DNA of 5,918 nt from Deltaproteobacteria bacterium RIFCSPHIGHO2_12_FULL_43_9 (GCA_001798265.1 MGRR01000047.1:6756-12673), one strand, 5' to 3'. Shown: positions 1-5,201, counted from the stretch's first letter. Numbers and translations: made by a program. Notes: generated by a model not told the origin, from the sequence alone.

Positions 1-209
1 TCACCGCGAGCAATAAAAAGATCATGCCTGTAAAGAAGATAGATGAAACGCCCATCGTCGGGCCGATCCCCGGGCAGGTGACCCTTCGTCTGATGAGACT
101 TTTTGATGATTATATTAAGAACCCGGAAGGATGGGTTGATGAAGCTCCAGGGCCATATAGGACGTTATTTGAAGGTGGTCTTGAAACGGTCGGATCAGAT
201 GGTCCTTAG
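1..209 (+). CDS. class IV aminotransferase, C-terminal fragment (5' part outside window)
   Basis: The reading frame is open from the window edge (first full codon at 3) to the TAG at 207-209, so the ATG at 24 is internal. The residues before and after that ATG read TASNKKIMPVKKID, matching the 'T.S...IMPV..IDG' segment near the C-terminus of PLP-dependent fold-type IV aminotransferases. A PG-VT-RL-LF stretch follows, like the 'G.PGPVT..L...F' tail of the family. Family members include branched-chain amino acid transaminase (IlvE), D-amino acid transaminase and aminodeoxychorismate lyase. The catalytic lysine lies upstream and is not visible. IlvE-like is my first guess, because deltaproteobacterial IlvE-type proteins have a similar ending, but the fragment cannot settle the substrate. 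The last ~25 residues (from NPEGWVDEA) look lineage-specific. Confidence 0.7.
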   Translation, partial: TASNKKIMPVKKIDETPIVGPIPGQVTLRLMRLFDDYIKNPEGWVDEAPGPYRTLFEGGLETVGSDGP

Positions 210-243
210 TTCAAATGAAATAATTTATATCTTATTTTATTTC

Positions 244-262
244 GCGAAGCCTCGCGCTTCGC
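244..262. terminator. GC-rich hairpin, possible terminator between convergent genes
   Basis: GCGAAGC (244-250) and GCTTCGC (256-262) form a perfect 7-bp stem around a 5-nt loop. The hairpin lies 34 nt after the aminotransferase stop and touches the stop codon of the minus-strand DUF4325 gene. On the + side it is followed by TAAATTTGTTCTTT, which is T-rich but has no clean T-run. On the minus side the following sequence is A-rich. It may act as a bidirectional terminator. The arm also resembles the GCGAAGC core of the interspersed repeats elsewhere in the window. Confidence 0.4.
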
Positions 263-528
263 TAAATTTGTTCTTTAAATGAATAGAATAGTTCTGGTTC
301 AAATTTGCAATACTTCAATATAGATTCAGTACCAAATTCCTTGATTAACTCTCCAAATAGTTGATCAAGGAATGAAGGGGTTACGGATTTAATGCCATTT
401 AGATTAAATACAACTCCTTCTTTATTTTTTATTGCATCTTTAATTTTTTTTTGAATACCAGGAATACTTTGGTCTGTTCTTCTCTGGCATGAAGTTCCAA
501 CCCCTTTTAGTAGTTCAATCTTTATCAT
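262..528 (-). CDS. STAS-like DUF4325 domain protein
   Basis: 88 residues. The core (residues 38-66) reads GVVFNLNGIKSVTPSFLDQL followed by FGELIKEFG. This matches DUF4325 (STAS-like domain), where a hydrophobic strand precedes a G-(I/V)-x-S-(V/I)-x-x-S-F-x-D-x-x-F-G-x-L helix. The fold is related to SpoIIAA-type anti-sigma antagonists. DUF4325 domains often lie beside or are fused to histidine-kinase-like ATPases, but none is visible here. The whole protein is one small cytoplasmic domain with no signal peptide or membrane segment. The start at 528 gives a sensible N-terminal strand (MIKIELLKG), although the Shine-Dalgarno sequence upstream is weak. The biological role is unknown; regulation by protein-protein interaction is an inference from the fold. 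Confidence 0.72.
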   Translation of the reverse strand: MIKIELLKGVGTSCQRRTDQSIPGIQKKIKDAIKNKEGVVFNLNGIKSVTPSFLDQLFGELIKEFGTESILKYCKFEPELFYSFKEQI

Positions 529-558
529 AAGTATCTTGTAAGTGTAGTTTTATGATTT

Positions 559-587
559 TAAATATACCAGAACTGATTTGTATTCAA
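559..587 (-). promoter_or_regulatory. candidate sigma70 promoter for the DUF4325 gene
   Basis: On the minus strand, TTGAAT (582-587) could serve as a -35 box, with TATTTA (559-564) as a -10 at 17-nt spacing. An overlapping TATATT (561-566) is a better -10 match but at only 15 nt. The site lies about 30 nt upstream of the ATG at 528. This is a motif match in AT-rich DNA and is not strong evidence. Confidence 0.3.
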
Positions 588-691
588 ATGAAAATAATGT
601 CCATAGCGGGTAATTGAGAATGCAGAGGCTTGGTTTGACGAAAGTATGCAAGAAAGGTTAAAGAAGGGGTTTGAAAATGGTGGTTCACAAC

Positions 692-726
692 TGAGGAAGG
701 GATTCTTCGCTTTGCTCAGAATGACG
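692..726 (-). repeat. half copy of the interspersed 'CGTCATTCTGAGC' repeat
   Basis: Read on the minus strand, the segment begins ACGTCATTCTGAGCAAAGCG and continues AAGAATCCCTTCC. This is the same core (CGTCATTxxGAGCGAAGCGAAGxATC) seen at 2555-2706 and 5836-5918. Only one arm is present, so this is either a decayed copy or half of a larger palindrome. Confidence 0.65.
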
Positions 727-733
727 TGGAGAG

Positions 734-778
734 ATCCCGGCTTTCGCCGGGATGACGCCGGGATGACGCCGGGATGGC
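734..778. repeat. hairpin plus 11-nt tandem repeat (GCCGGGATGAC)
   Basis: ATCCCGGC (734-741) pairs perfectly with GCCGGGAT (746-753) around the loop TTTC. The right arm begins a tandem array of an 11-nt unit, GCCGGGATGAC: 746-756, 757-767 and a third copy at 768-778 that diverges at its end. This is a variant of the same repeat class (ATCCCGGC...GCCGGGATGAC), and the array suggests slippage or repeated growth of one arm. It lies about 40-85 nt upstream of rpsP, so it would sit in the operon's 5' UTR if transcription starts farther upstream. Confidence 0.8.
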
Positions 779-817
779 ATAGGGGCTCGCAATGATGCAG
801 ATGAGGAGAACATGTAA

Positions 818-1069
818 ATGTCTGTAATGATTAAGTTATCAAGAGAGGGGAGAAATAATCTTCCATTTTTTAGGGTACAGGTTATTGATAAGCAGTATTC
901 ACCAAAGAGTGGAAAGACGCTTGAGTATATCGGGACTTATTCTCCTACTGGAACAAATGAAAAGTTTGAAATAAAACAGGATAGATTGAAGTTTTGGACA
1001 GATCGGGGGGCTTTGGTTTCTGAACGGATACAGAAGCTTTTAAAAAAGCTTGCTAAATCTGCTAAGTAA
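818..1069 (+). CDS. rpsP: 30S ribosomal protein bS16
   Basis: 83 residues, close to the usual 80-90 for bS16. The N-terminal half has the family pattern: MSVMIKLSREGRNNLPFFRV, corresponding to 'MAVKIRLxRxGxKKxPFYRI', then VIDKQYSPKSGKTLEYIGTY. The DRLKFWTDRGA segment and the Lys-rich C-terminal helix also fit. bS16 binds 16S rRNA and is needed for 30S assembly. The start at 818 is preceded by GAGGAGA (803-809) with 8-nt spacing. An in-frame ATG-TAA (812-817) lies directly before the start. rpsP is the first gene of the operon and is followed by khpA and rimM, the standard order. Confidence 0.96.
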   Translation: MSVMIKLSREGRNNLPFFRVQVIDKQYSPKSGKTLEYIGTYSPTGTNEKFEIKQDRLKFWTDRGALVSERIQKLLKKLAKSAK

Positions 1070-1084
1070 CTTTGCAATAACACA

Positions 1085-1111
1085 AATGGTGAAAAAATAT
1101 TTTTCACCGTT
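1085..1111. promoter_or_regulatory. intercistronic palindrome between rpsP and khpA
   Basis: GGTGAAAAA (1088-1096) and TTTTTCACC (1100-1108) are perfect 9-bp arms around ATA. The stem can extend three more pairs (one T-G) to 1085-1111. It sits in the 64-nt gap after the rpsP stop. No T-run follows, so a complete terminator is unlikely; an RNA processing or stabilising hairpin, or a protein-binding palindrome, is possible. The GTGAA/TTCAC half-sites recur at 5561-5573. Confidence 0.5.
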
Positions 1112-1133
1112 TCGTAAAGAGGAAGAGGGGAAA

Positions 1134-1385
1134 ATGACAGACCAATCACACGTACTTAGGGAACTTGTAGAACTAATGGCGAAGGCGCTTGTTGACTTTC
1201 CGGAGCAGGTGGAGGTTAAAGAGGTAATTGGTGATCAGACCACGGTTGTTGAATTGAAGGTTGCTAAAGAGGATCTGGGAAAGGTGATTGGAAAACAGGG
1301 GCGCACCGCTCGTTCAATGAGGACCATTCTTAACGCGGCATCAACAAAGCTGAAGAAAAGATCGGTACTGGAGATACTAGAATAA
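1134..1385 (+). CDS. khpA: KH-domain RNA-binding protein KhpA (YlqC family)
   Basis: 83 residues with one KH domain of the KhpA type. ELVELMAKALVDFPEQVEV (residues 10-28) is the family N-terminus. The GxxG RNA-binding loop is G53-K-Q-G56 within GKVIGKQGRTARSMR. In other bacteria KhpA partners with KhpB/Jag, binds many RNAs, and affects cell division and elongation. The ATG at 1134 is chosen over an upstream start at 1050 for three reasons: it has AGAGGGG at close spacing, it gives the family length, and the upstream start would overlap rpsP and add 28 unrelated residues. The gene ends directly against the rimM start. Confidence 0.93.
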   Translation: MTDQSHVLRELVELMAKALVDFPEQVEVKEVIGDQTTVVELKVAKEDLGKVIGKQGRTARSMRTILNAASTKLKKRSVLEILE

Positions 1386-1979
1386 GTGCTTCCACCACTG
1401 GTTCCAATTGGAAGAATCTCTAGGGCGCATGGAATCAAGGGGGAGGTTTTATTAAAGACATTTTCTTATCCTTCACCAACGGTTGAAAAGGCAGAAATTT
1501 TATATTTGCCCGGGCCGAAACCATTTCCATTAAAAATTGTAAGCAGGCGAATCGTTCCGCATGGATATCTGATATTCTTTGATGGCGTGGATTCGAGGGA
1601 AAAGGCTGAGGAGTTAAAAGGGCAAGAGCTCTCCTGCCACCCGGAGGATATGCCGGGGCTTGAAGATGATGAGTATTATGGTTATCAGTTAATAGGGTTA
1701 AAGGTTTGTACGAGTACAGAAGAGATCGGTGTGGTAAAGGAGGTCATCTCTCCCAGCGGGCAGGATCTTTTGGTAGTACAGGGGGGGGAGAGGGAATATT
1801 TGATTCCCGCTGTGCCTGAAATAATTGTAGATGTAGATTTAGATGATGGAATTGTATCAATTGATCCCCCACAAGGGTTGTTGGAGACATGCAGTACGAA
1901 GTTATCACAATCTTCAAAGAATTGTTCCCCGGTCCACTCTCATTCGGCGTTATCGGAAGAGCAATCGAACAAAAGCTAA
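1386..1979 (+). CDS. rimM: ribosome maturation factor RimM with extended C-terminus
   Basis: RimM binds uS19 and assists maturation of the 30S head. The start is a GTG directly abutting the khpA stop (TAAGTG), with GGAG at 1370-1373. The N-terminal RimM domain begins VPIGRISRAHGIKGEV (residues 6-21). The PRC-barrel domain starts near DDEYYGYQLIGLKV (94-107) and ends with IPAVPEIIVDVDLDDGIVSI and DPPQGLLE (about residue 167), where typical RimM proteins stop. Here the frame continues 30 more residues, a Ser-rich tail (roughly CSTKLSQSSKNCSPVHSHSA onward), to the TAA at 1977-1979. The tail is encoded entirely within the trmD 5' end in another frame, so it is probably a by-product of stop-codon loss. 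Total 197 residues against about 165-175 usual. Confidence 0.94.
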   Translation: MLPPLVPIGRISRAHGIKGEVLLKTFSYPSPTVEKAEILYLPGPKPFPLKIVSRRIVPHGYLIFFDGVDSREKAEELKGQELSCHPEDMPGLEDDEYYGYQLIGLKVCTSTEEIGVVKEVISPSGQDLLVVQGGEREYLIPAVPEIIVDVDLDDGIVSIDPPQGLLETCSTKLSQSSKNCSPVHSHSALSEEQSNKS

Positions 1980-2719
1980 TAATGCTTAATGTGCACAACT
2001 TAAGAGATTATTCCACAGATAAGAACCGCTGCGTTGATGATGTGGCTTATGGTGGCGGTGGTGGAATGGTGTTTTCCCCGCAGCCCCTTGTTACTGCTAT
2101 AAGAGCTATCAGGAAACCTGGTGGTCATGTTGTTTTACTCTCCCCTTCCGGCGTTAAATTAACCCACAAAAAGGCAGAAGAGTTATCGCGATTCAACCAG
2201 CTGGTTTTAATCTGCGGGAGATATGAAGGTGTTGACCAGCGGGTGATAGATTCAGAGGTGGATGAAGAGATATCGATTGGGGATTTTGTTCTTACGGGTG
2301 GAGAGATTCCGGCAATGATCCTGATTGAAACGGTTTCAAGATTTATTCCTGGTGTGGTCGGAAATCAGGATTCCGCGAAAAATGATAGCTTCGTAAATGG
2401 CCTTCTTGAATATCCGCATTACACAAGGCCTGCTGTTTTTGAGGGAGCAAAGGTGCCAGACGTATTGCTCTCCGGGGATCACAAGGAGATTGTAAATTGG
2501 AGACGAGAAGAGGCGCTGAAAAAGACGATGAGGAACAGGCCAGAGTTGCTTACTCGTCATTGCGAGGATGCCCGTCATTGCGAGCGAAGCGAAGCAATCT
2601 CTTCGCAGAGATTGCTTCGTCGACCCTTTGGGTCTCCTCGCAATGACGTGGTCGCTACGCTTCCTCGGAATGACGATAACCGTCATTCCGAGCGAAGCGA
2701 GGAATCCAAGGATGTTTGA
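1889..2719 (+). CDS. trmD: tRNA (guanine-37-N1) methyltransferase TrmD with repeat-derived C-terminal tail
   Basis: TrmD is a SAM-dependent SPOUT enzyme that makes m1G37 in tRNAs and prevents +1 frameshifting. Visible family features are GGGGGMVF (55-62), LSPSG (84-88) and CGRYEGVDQRV (109-119). IGDFVLTGGEIPAM (130-143) forms the SAM-binding knot. R151 and D166 (in NDSF) match the catalytic Arg154/Asp169 of E. coli, and LLEYPHYTRP (172-181) follows. The conserved body ends at about residue 221 (NRPELL). The last ~55 residues (from TRHCEDARHCERSEAI) are a translation of interspersed palindromic repeats at 2555-2706, so the ancestral stop is gone. The start ATG has GGAG only 2 nt away, and AAGGG (1873-1877) at 11 nt may be used instead. 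The 5' end overlaps rimM by 91 nt; the stop overlaps the next start (ATGTTTGA). Confidence 0.96.
   Translation: MQYEVITIFKELFPGPLSFGVIGRAIEQKLIMLNVHNLRDYSTDKNRCVDDVAYGGGGGMVFSPQPLVTAIRAIRKPGGHVVLLSPSGVKLTHKKAEELSRFNQLVLICGRYEGVDQRVIDSEVDEEISIGDFVLTGGEIPAMILIETVSRFIPGVVGNQDSAKNDSFVNGLLEYPHYTRPAVFEGAKVPDVLLSGDHKEIVNWRREEALKKTMRNRPELLTRHCEDARHCERSEAISSQRLLRRPFGSPRNDVVATLPRNDDNRHSERSEESKDV
2555..2706. repeat. interspersed palindromic repeat cluster inserted at the 3' end of trmD
   Basis: Three linked copies are present. CGTCATTGCGAG occurs at 2555-2566 and again at 2573-2584, and its reverse complement CTCGCAATGACG at 2637-2648, so one full element is about 2573-2648. Inside it, CGAAGCAATCTC (2590-2601) pairs perfectly with GAGATTGCTTCG (2608-2619). 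A second palindrome has CTCGGAATGACG (2664-2675) and CGTCATTCCGAG (2681-2692) around ATAAC. The right end (GCGAAGCGAGGAATCC) abuts the next gene. The + frames used by trmD and by the downstream gene are both open through the cluster, as is at least one minus frame. No transposase is present, consistent with a non-autonomous element. Confidence 0.9.
2699..2704 (+). promoter_or_regulatory. ribosome binding site of the SPOUT gene, supplied by the repeat
   Basis: GAGGAA at 2699-2704 stands 7 nt before the ATG at 2712 and is the only well-placed Shine-Dalgarno match; AAGG at 2708-2711 directly abuts the ATG. The GAGGAA is part of the repeat sequence (GCGAAGCGAGGAATCC), so initiation at this gene appears to depend on mobile repeat DNA. 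Confidence 0.6.
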
Positions 2720-3299
2720 CAACCTCTACGTTGCTCTTCTTCATTACCCGGTTAGTAACAGAAATGGAGAAACGGTTACTGCCGCGATTACAAATCTGGA
2801 TATACACGATATAAGCCGCTCTTCTAGGGCTTATGGTGTGAGGGAATATGGAATAGTTACTCCAATTATTTATCAGCACCAGTTGATAGACAGGGTAATC
2901 CGGCATTGGAAGCATGGTTACGGCGGGGAGCATAATCCTGTTAGAAAAGAGGCGCTTCAACTGGTTGAGGTTTATGAGACGCTGGAGCAGTTTAAGGAGC
3001 ATATTTTCAAACAGCACAATATAAAACCGGTTGTTATTGGGACGAGTGCGAAATTGAGGGAAAATTCTCGTTCGTTTAAAGATGTGAAAGAGATGATAAT
3101 ATCTCGTAACTCCCCGATAATCCTCGCTTTTGGAACCGGTTGGGGATTGACACTGGAGGGGTTCCAAGCTATAGACTTCGTTTTGCGACCAATTCGTAGT
3201 TTTGCCACTGATTATAATCATTTATCGGTACGCGCGGCGGTTGCAATTGTTCTTGACCGCTTGTTAGGAGCACAGGAGAGCGACTGTGGAGCTGCTTAA
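2712..3299 (+). CDS. SPOUT-superfamily RNA methyltransferase (PF09936 family)
   Basis: 195 residues. MFDNLYVALLHYPVSNRNGE opens the protein as in Thermotoga TM1570-like and Aquifex homologues, which are SAM-dependent SPOUT methyltransferases usually encoded between trmD and rplS. The C-terminal knot is visible as IILAFGTGWGLT (136-147), LRPI (158-161) and DYNHLSVRAAVAIVLDRLL (167-185). The N-terminal half holds TNLDIHDISRSSRAYGV (27-43). The family is annotated as an RNA methyltransferase; its substrate is not established as far as I know. An upstream in-frame start at 2568 is rejected because its 48 extra residues (MPVIASEAKQSLRRDCF...) are translated repeat DNA. The start overlaps the trmD stop by 8 nt, suggesting translational coupling; the 3' end overlaps rplS by 14 nt. 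Confidence 0.9.
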   Translation: MFDNLYVALLHYPVSNRNGETVTAAITNLDIHDISRSSRAYGVREYGIVTPIIYQHQLIDRVIRHWKHGYGGEHNPVRKEALQLVEVYETLEQFKEHIFKQHNIKPVVIGTSAKLRENSRSFKDVKEMIISRNSPIILAFGTGWGLTLEGFQAIDFVLRPIRSFATDYNHLSVRAAVAIVLDRLLGAQESDCGAA

Positions 3300-3780
3300 A
3301 TTAGCCGAACAAAAGTATTTGAAAAAAAATATCCCTCCCTTTGGACCAGGTGACACCGTTTCTGTTTACCTCAAGGTTAAAGAGGGTGGGAAAGAGCGTG
3401 TTCAGGTTTTTAGAGGGGTTGTTATCTCCCGTCGTGGTTCTGGTCTGGGTGAATCGTTTATTGTAAGAAAGATCTCATTTGGCGTTGGGGTTGAGCGGGT
3501 AATACCTCTTCACTCTCCGTCAATTGACAGTATTGAGGTCGAGACCAGGGGGAATGTCAGAAGAGCGAAGCTCTATTTTCTGAGAAAACTAAGAGGCCGT
3601 AAATCACGCCTGAAAATATTTGAAGAGTTTATTGCTCCAACAGAGGAAGAGAAGGAGGCAATGGTGGCTGAGGCTCTTTCAACCCCGGCGGCTGCTGAAA
3701 TCCCTCAAAAGGAAAAAGAAGAGCCGAAGAAATCTGTAACTAAGCGCAATAAAAAGGCTGACAAACCTGCCAAAAAATAA
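3286..3780 (+). CDS. rplS: 50S ribosomal protein bL19 with charged C-terminal extension
   Basis: bL19 lies at the 30S-50S interface. The family core spans residues 1-112, with PPFGPGDTVSVYLKVKEGGK (17-36), ERVQVFRGVVISRRGSG (37-53), GVGVERVIPLHSPSIDSIEV (67-86) and AKLYFLRKLRGRKSRLK (94-110). Typical bL19 ends around residue 115-120. Here about 45 more residues follow: an acidic stretch (APTEEEKEAMVAEA), an Ala/Pro patch and a Lys-rich end (KRNKKADKPAKK). Such low-complexity tails are known on bL19 in several phyla and are probably disordered. The start is GTG at 3286 with AGGAG (3274-3278) at 7-nt spacing, inside the end of the preceding gene. Confidence 0.96.
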   Translation: MELLKLAEQKYLKKNIPPFGPGDTVSVYLKVKEGGKERVQVFRGVVISRRGSGLGESFIVRKISFGVGVERVIPLHSPSIDSIEVETRGNVRRAKLYFLRKLRGRKSRLKIFEEFIAPTEEEKEAMVAEALSTPAAAEIPQKEKEEPKKSVTKRNKKADKPAKK

Positions 3781-3792
3781 TATTGGAAGGGG

Positions 3793-4422
3793 ATGCCCCC
3801 TTCTCATCCTGGTAAATCACCATCGATTAAAGATCCATTCATTGAACTCTCCATGAAAGGCTATGGATTGATTGCTGCGACAGACGAGGTGGGGCGGGGT
3901 TGTTTAGCCGGCCCGGTGGTTGCCGCGGCAGTAATTATGCCCTTCCCGTGTGGAATAGAGGGGATCAGGGATTCAAAAAAATTAACCGACAAAAAGAGGC
4001 GCATTCTTTCTGCAGAGATAAAAAAGAATGCATTGTCATGGAATATACAGGAGGTGAGTGTCAGTGAGATTGATACAATTGGTATTCAAAGGGCGTCGAT
4101 ACTGGCAATGACAAAAGCGGTTAAAAATCTCTCAGTAAAACCTGAATTTGTATTAATCGATGGGAAAATTTCTCTCCCGCTTCCTATTCCGCAAAAAGGT
4201 TTTATAAGAGGCGACGACATCTCCATCGCGATAGGGGCGGCAAGTATTATTGCGAAGGTTTACAGGGATGATTTGATGATTGAGCTTGATAAAACGTTCC
4301 CTGGCTACGGGTTTCCGAGCCACAAAGGGTATGGAACAGAATTGCACTGTTCATTAATCAAAAGGCTCGGGCCATCCACAATTCATAGGACTACCTTCGC
4401 GAAGGTTAAAGAATTTGTATGA
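3793..4422 (+). CDS. rnhB: ribonuclease HII
   Basis: RNase HII cuts RNA in RNA-DNA hybrids and starts removal of misincorporated ribonucleotides. At 209 residues it has the family length. The four acidic metal ligands are visible: D31 and E32 in TDEVGRGCLAGPVVAAAVI, D123 in VLIDG, and D141 in the RGDD segment before ISIAIGAASIIAKVYRD. FPGYGFPSHKGYGTELH (169-185) and GPSTIHRTTF (193-202) are also typical. The ATG at 3793 directly follows GGAAGGGG (3785-3792), which is very tight spacing. An in-frame ATG at 3853 would leave a shorter N-terminus and has no clear Shine-Dalgarno, so the start is the least certain part. It overlaps yraN by 4 nt (ATGA). Confidence 0.95.
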   Translation: MPPSHPGKSPSIKDPFIELSMKGYGLIAATDEVGRGCLAGPVVAAAVIMPFPCGIEGIRDSKKLTDKKRRILSAEIKKNALSWNIQEVSVSEIDTIGIQRASILAMTKAVKNLSVKPEFVLIDGKISLPLPIPQKGFIRGDDISIAIGAASIIAKVYRDDLMIELDKTFPGYGFPSHKGYGTELHCSLIKRLGPSTIHRTTFAKVKEFV

Positions 4423-4793
4423 GTAAGGTAAGAAAAAGGCTTGGAGCCTGGGGGGAAGGGATTGCACGTGGGTTTCTTGAAAAACAGGGGTATAGAATAG
4501 AGTGCTCTAACTACAGGACAAAACAGGGGGAGATAGATTTAATCTGTTGGGATAATGACCAGATGGTTTTTGTTGAAATAAAAACCTCCAGGTCCATGCT
4601 CTTAAAAACTCCACAGGAGGGGTATTCCAAACGACAAAGGGATCGTTTTCGGTTAATGGCTGAGAATTATCTTGCGACCAATAAATTAAGGAACAAGCCC
4701 TCGGGATTTAGATTTGATTTCGTAGGAGTAAAAATAGTTCAAAACAACCACACAATAACACATCTTCAAAACATAGAAATTCCGCCATTTTGA
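4419..4793 (+). CDS. yraN: UPF0102 (YraN) family nuclease-like protein
   Basis: 124 residues, normal for UPF0102. The protein has the restriction-endonuclease-like core: GAWGEGIARGFLEKQGY (9-25) with E13, then GEIDLIC (37-43) with E38/D40, and MVFVEIKTS (49-57) with E53-x-K55, matching the E...D...ExK catalytic pattern. The family is predicted to be a Holliday-junction-resolvase-like nuclease; no in vivo role is firmly established. It lies directly after rnhB through an ATGA overlap, a common pairing. Its stop codon forms part of the terminator hairpin. It is the last gene of the operon. Confidence 0.93.
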   Translation: MSKVRKRLGAWGEGIARGFLEKQGYRIECSNYRTKQGEIDLICWDNDQMVFVEIKTSRSMLLKTPQEGYSKRQRDRFRLMAENYLATNKLRNKPSGFRFDFVGVKIVQNNHTITHLQNIEIPPF

Positions 4794-4815
4794 TGTAAGT
4801 TCAAAATGGCGGAAT
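4779..4815. terminator. 15-bp perfect hairpin between convergent yraN and hup
   Basis: ATTCCGCCATTTTGA (4779-4793) is the exact reverse complement of TCAAAATGGCGGAAT (4801-4815), with a 7-nt loop. The left arm includes the last codons and stop of yraN. The right arm ends 8 nt before the hup stop codon. The T-tracts are modest: GATTTTACTT follows on the + side and TTTCTATGTTTTG on the minus side. The position between two converging genes fits a bidirectional terminator. Confidence 0.75.
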
Positions 4816-4823
4816 GAAAGATT

Positions 4824-5096
4824 TTACTTGAGTGCTGTTTTTAATTCTTTCCCGGCCTTAAAAGATGGAACCTTTCTTGCTGGAATTGTAATTGGCGCGC
4901 CAGTTTGTGGGTTTCTGCCCTGTCTTGCTTTATGTTTACTCACGTAATAGCGGCCGAACCCTGTAATGGTGATGTCCTGCCCTTTTTTCAGGGTTTTCTT
5001 TACATTGTCGCAAAAAGCATTAACAAGTTTTTCCGTATCAGATTTTGATAGTTTAGTTGACGAAGCAATTGCACTTACTAGTTCTTGTTTATTCAT
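4824..5096 (-). CDS. hup: HU-type DNA-binding protein
   Basis: 90 residues, the standard HU length. The start MNKQELVSAIASSTKLSKSD is typical. ITITGFGRYYVSKHKARQGR (43-62) is followed by NPQTGAPITIPARKVPSFKA (62-81) and GKELKTALK. The DNA-wrapping arm carries R58, G60, R61, N62 and P63. HU is an abundant nucleoid protein that bends DNA. The ATG at 5096 is preferred over 5114: GGAGG (5105-5109) lies 11 nt upstream, and the six extra residues from 5114 would be outside the family. IHF subunits differ in the arm and tail, so HU is favoured. Confidence 0.95.
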   Translation of the reverse strand: MNKQELVSAIASSTKLSKSDTEKLVNAFCDNVKKTLKKGQDITITGFGRYYVSKHKARQGRNPQTGAPITIPARKVPSFKAGKELKTALK

Positions 5097-5129
5097 ACTC
5101 TTATAAGCCTCCATGAATATTTAAGAATC

Positions 5130-5163
5130 AAAAACACAACAACCGAACCCCCTTTTTCAAGGG
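5130..5163 (-). terminator. weak hairpin with T-rich tail after the STAS gene
   Basis: On the minus strand CCCTT (5159-5163) pairs with AAGGG (5150-5154) around GAAA, followed by a G/T-rich run ending TGTGTTTTTG. The stem is only 5 bp. It sits between the STAS gene and hup, which run in the same direction, so it may separate them partially. Confidence 0.25.
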
Positions 5164-5201
5164 ATTGCTATACAGTAGCAGAGCTAAAAAAGGAGATAAA
5201 G

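Larger units (their letters stand above)
529..817. other. divergent intergenic region with degraded coding-like stretch and repeats
   Basis: About 290 bases separate the divergent DUF4325 and rpsP genes. The first part (529-617) is AT-rich and holds the candidate minus-strand promoter. In the + frame from 607, after a TAG at 604-606, the sequence stays open to a TGA at 793-795. Its first part reads like protein (AEAWFDESMQERLKKGFENG), then runs into repeat DNA from about 692. I do not recognise it; it may be the remnant of a lost gene. A weak + promoter candidate is TTGACG (635-640) with TTAAAG (658-663) at 17-nt spacing. The last 125 bases are interspersed-repeat fragments followed by the rpsP ribosome binding site. 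Confidence 0.4.

Noticed and set aside
692..778. CRISPR-like array
   Set aside because: The 11-nt units are contiguous with no spacers, and the locus has no cas genes.
1050..1133. Longer khpA start at 1050
   Set aside because: It overlaps rpsP, adds 28 residues not found in the family, and crosses the 1085-1111 palindrome. The 1134 ATG has a good ribosome binding site.
2568..2711. N-terminal extension of the SPOUT methyltransferase starting at 2568
   Set aside because: The added residues are a translation of the palindromic repeat, and the family N-terminus begins at MFDNLYVALL (2712), which has a well-placed Shine-Dalgarno.
2336..2722. 128-codon minus-strand ORF opposite the trmD 3' end
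   Set aside because: It is antisense to trmD, and its N-terminal half is translated repeat (LASLGMTVIVIPRKRS-like), a common false gene.
2655..3221. 188-codon minus-strand ORF opposite the SPOUT gene
   Set aside because: It lies antisense to a clear family member, begins in repeat DNA and shows no recognisable domain.
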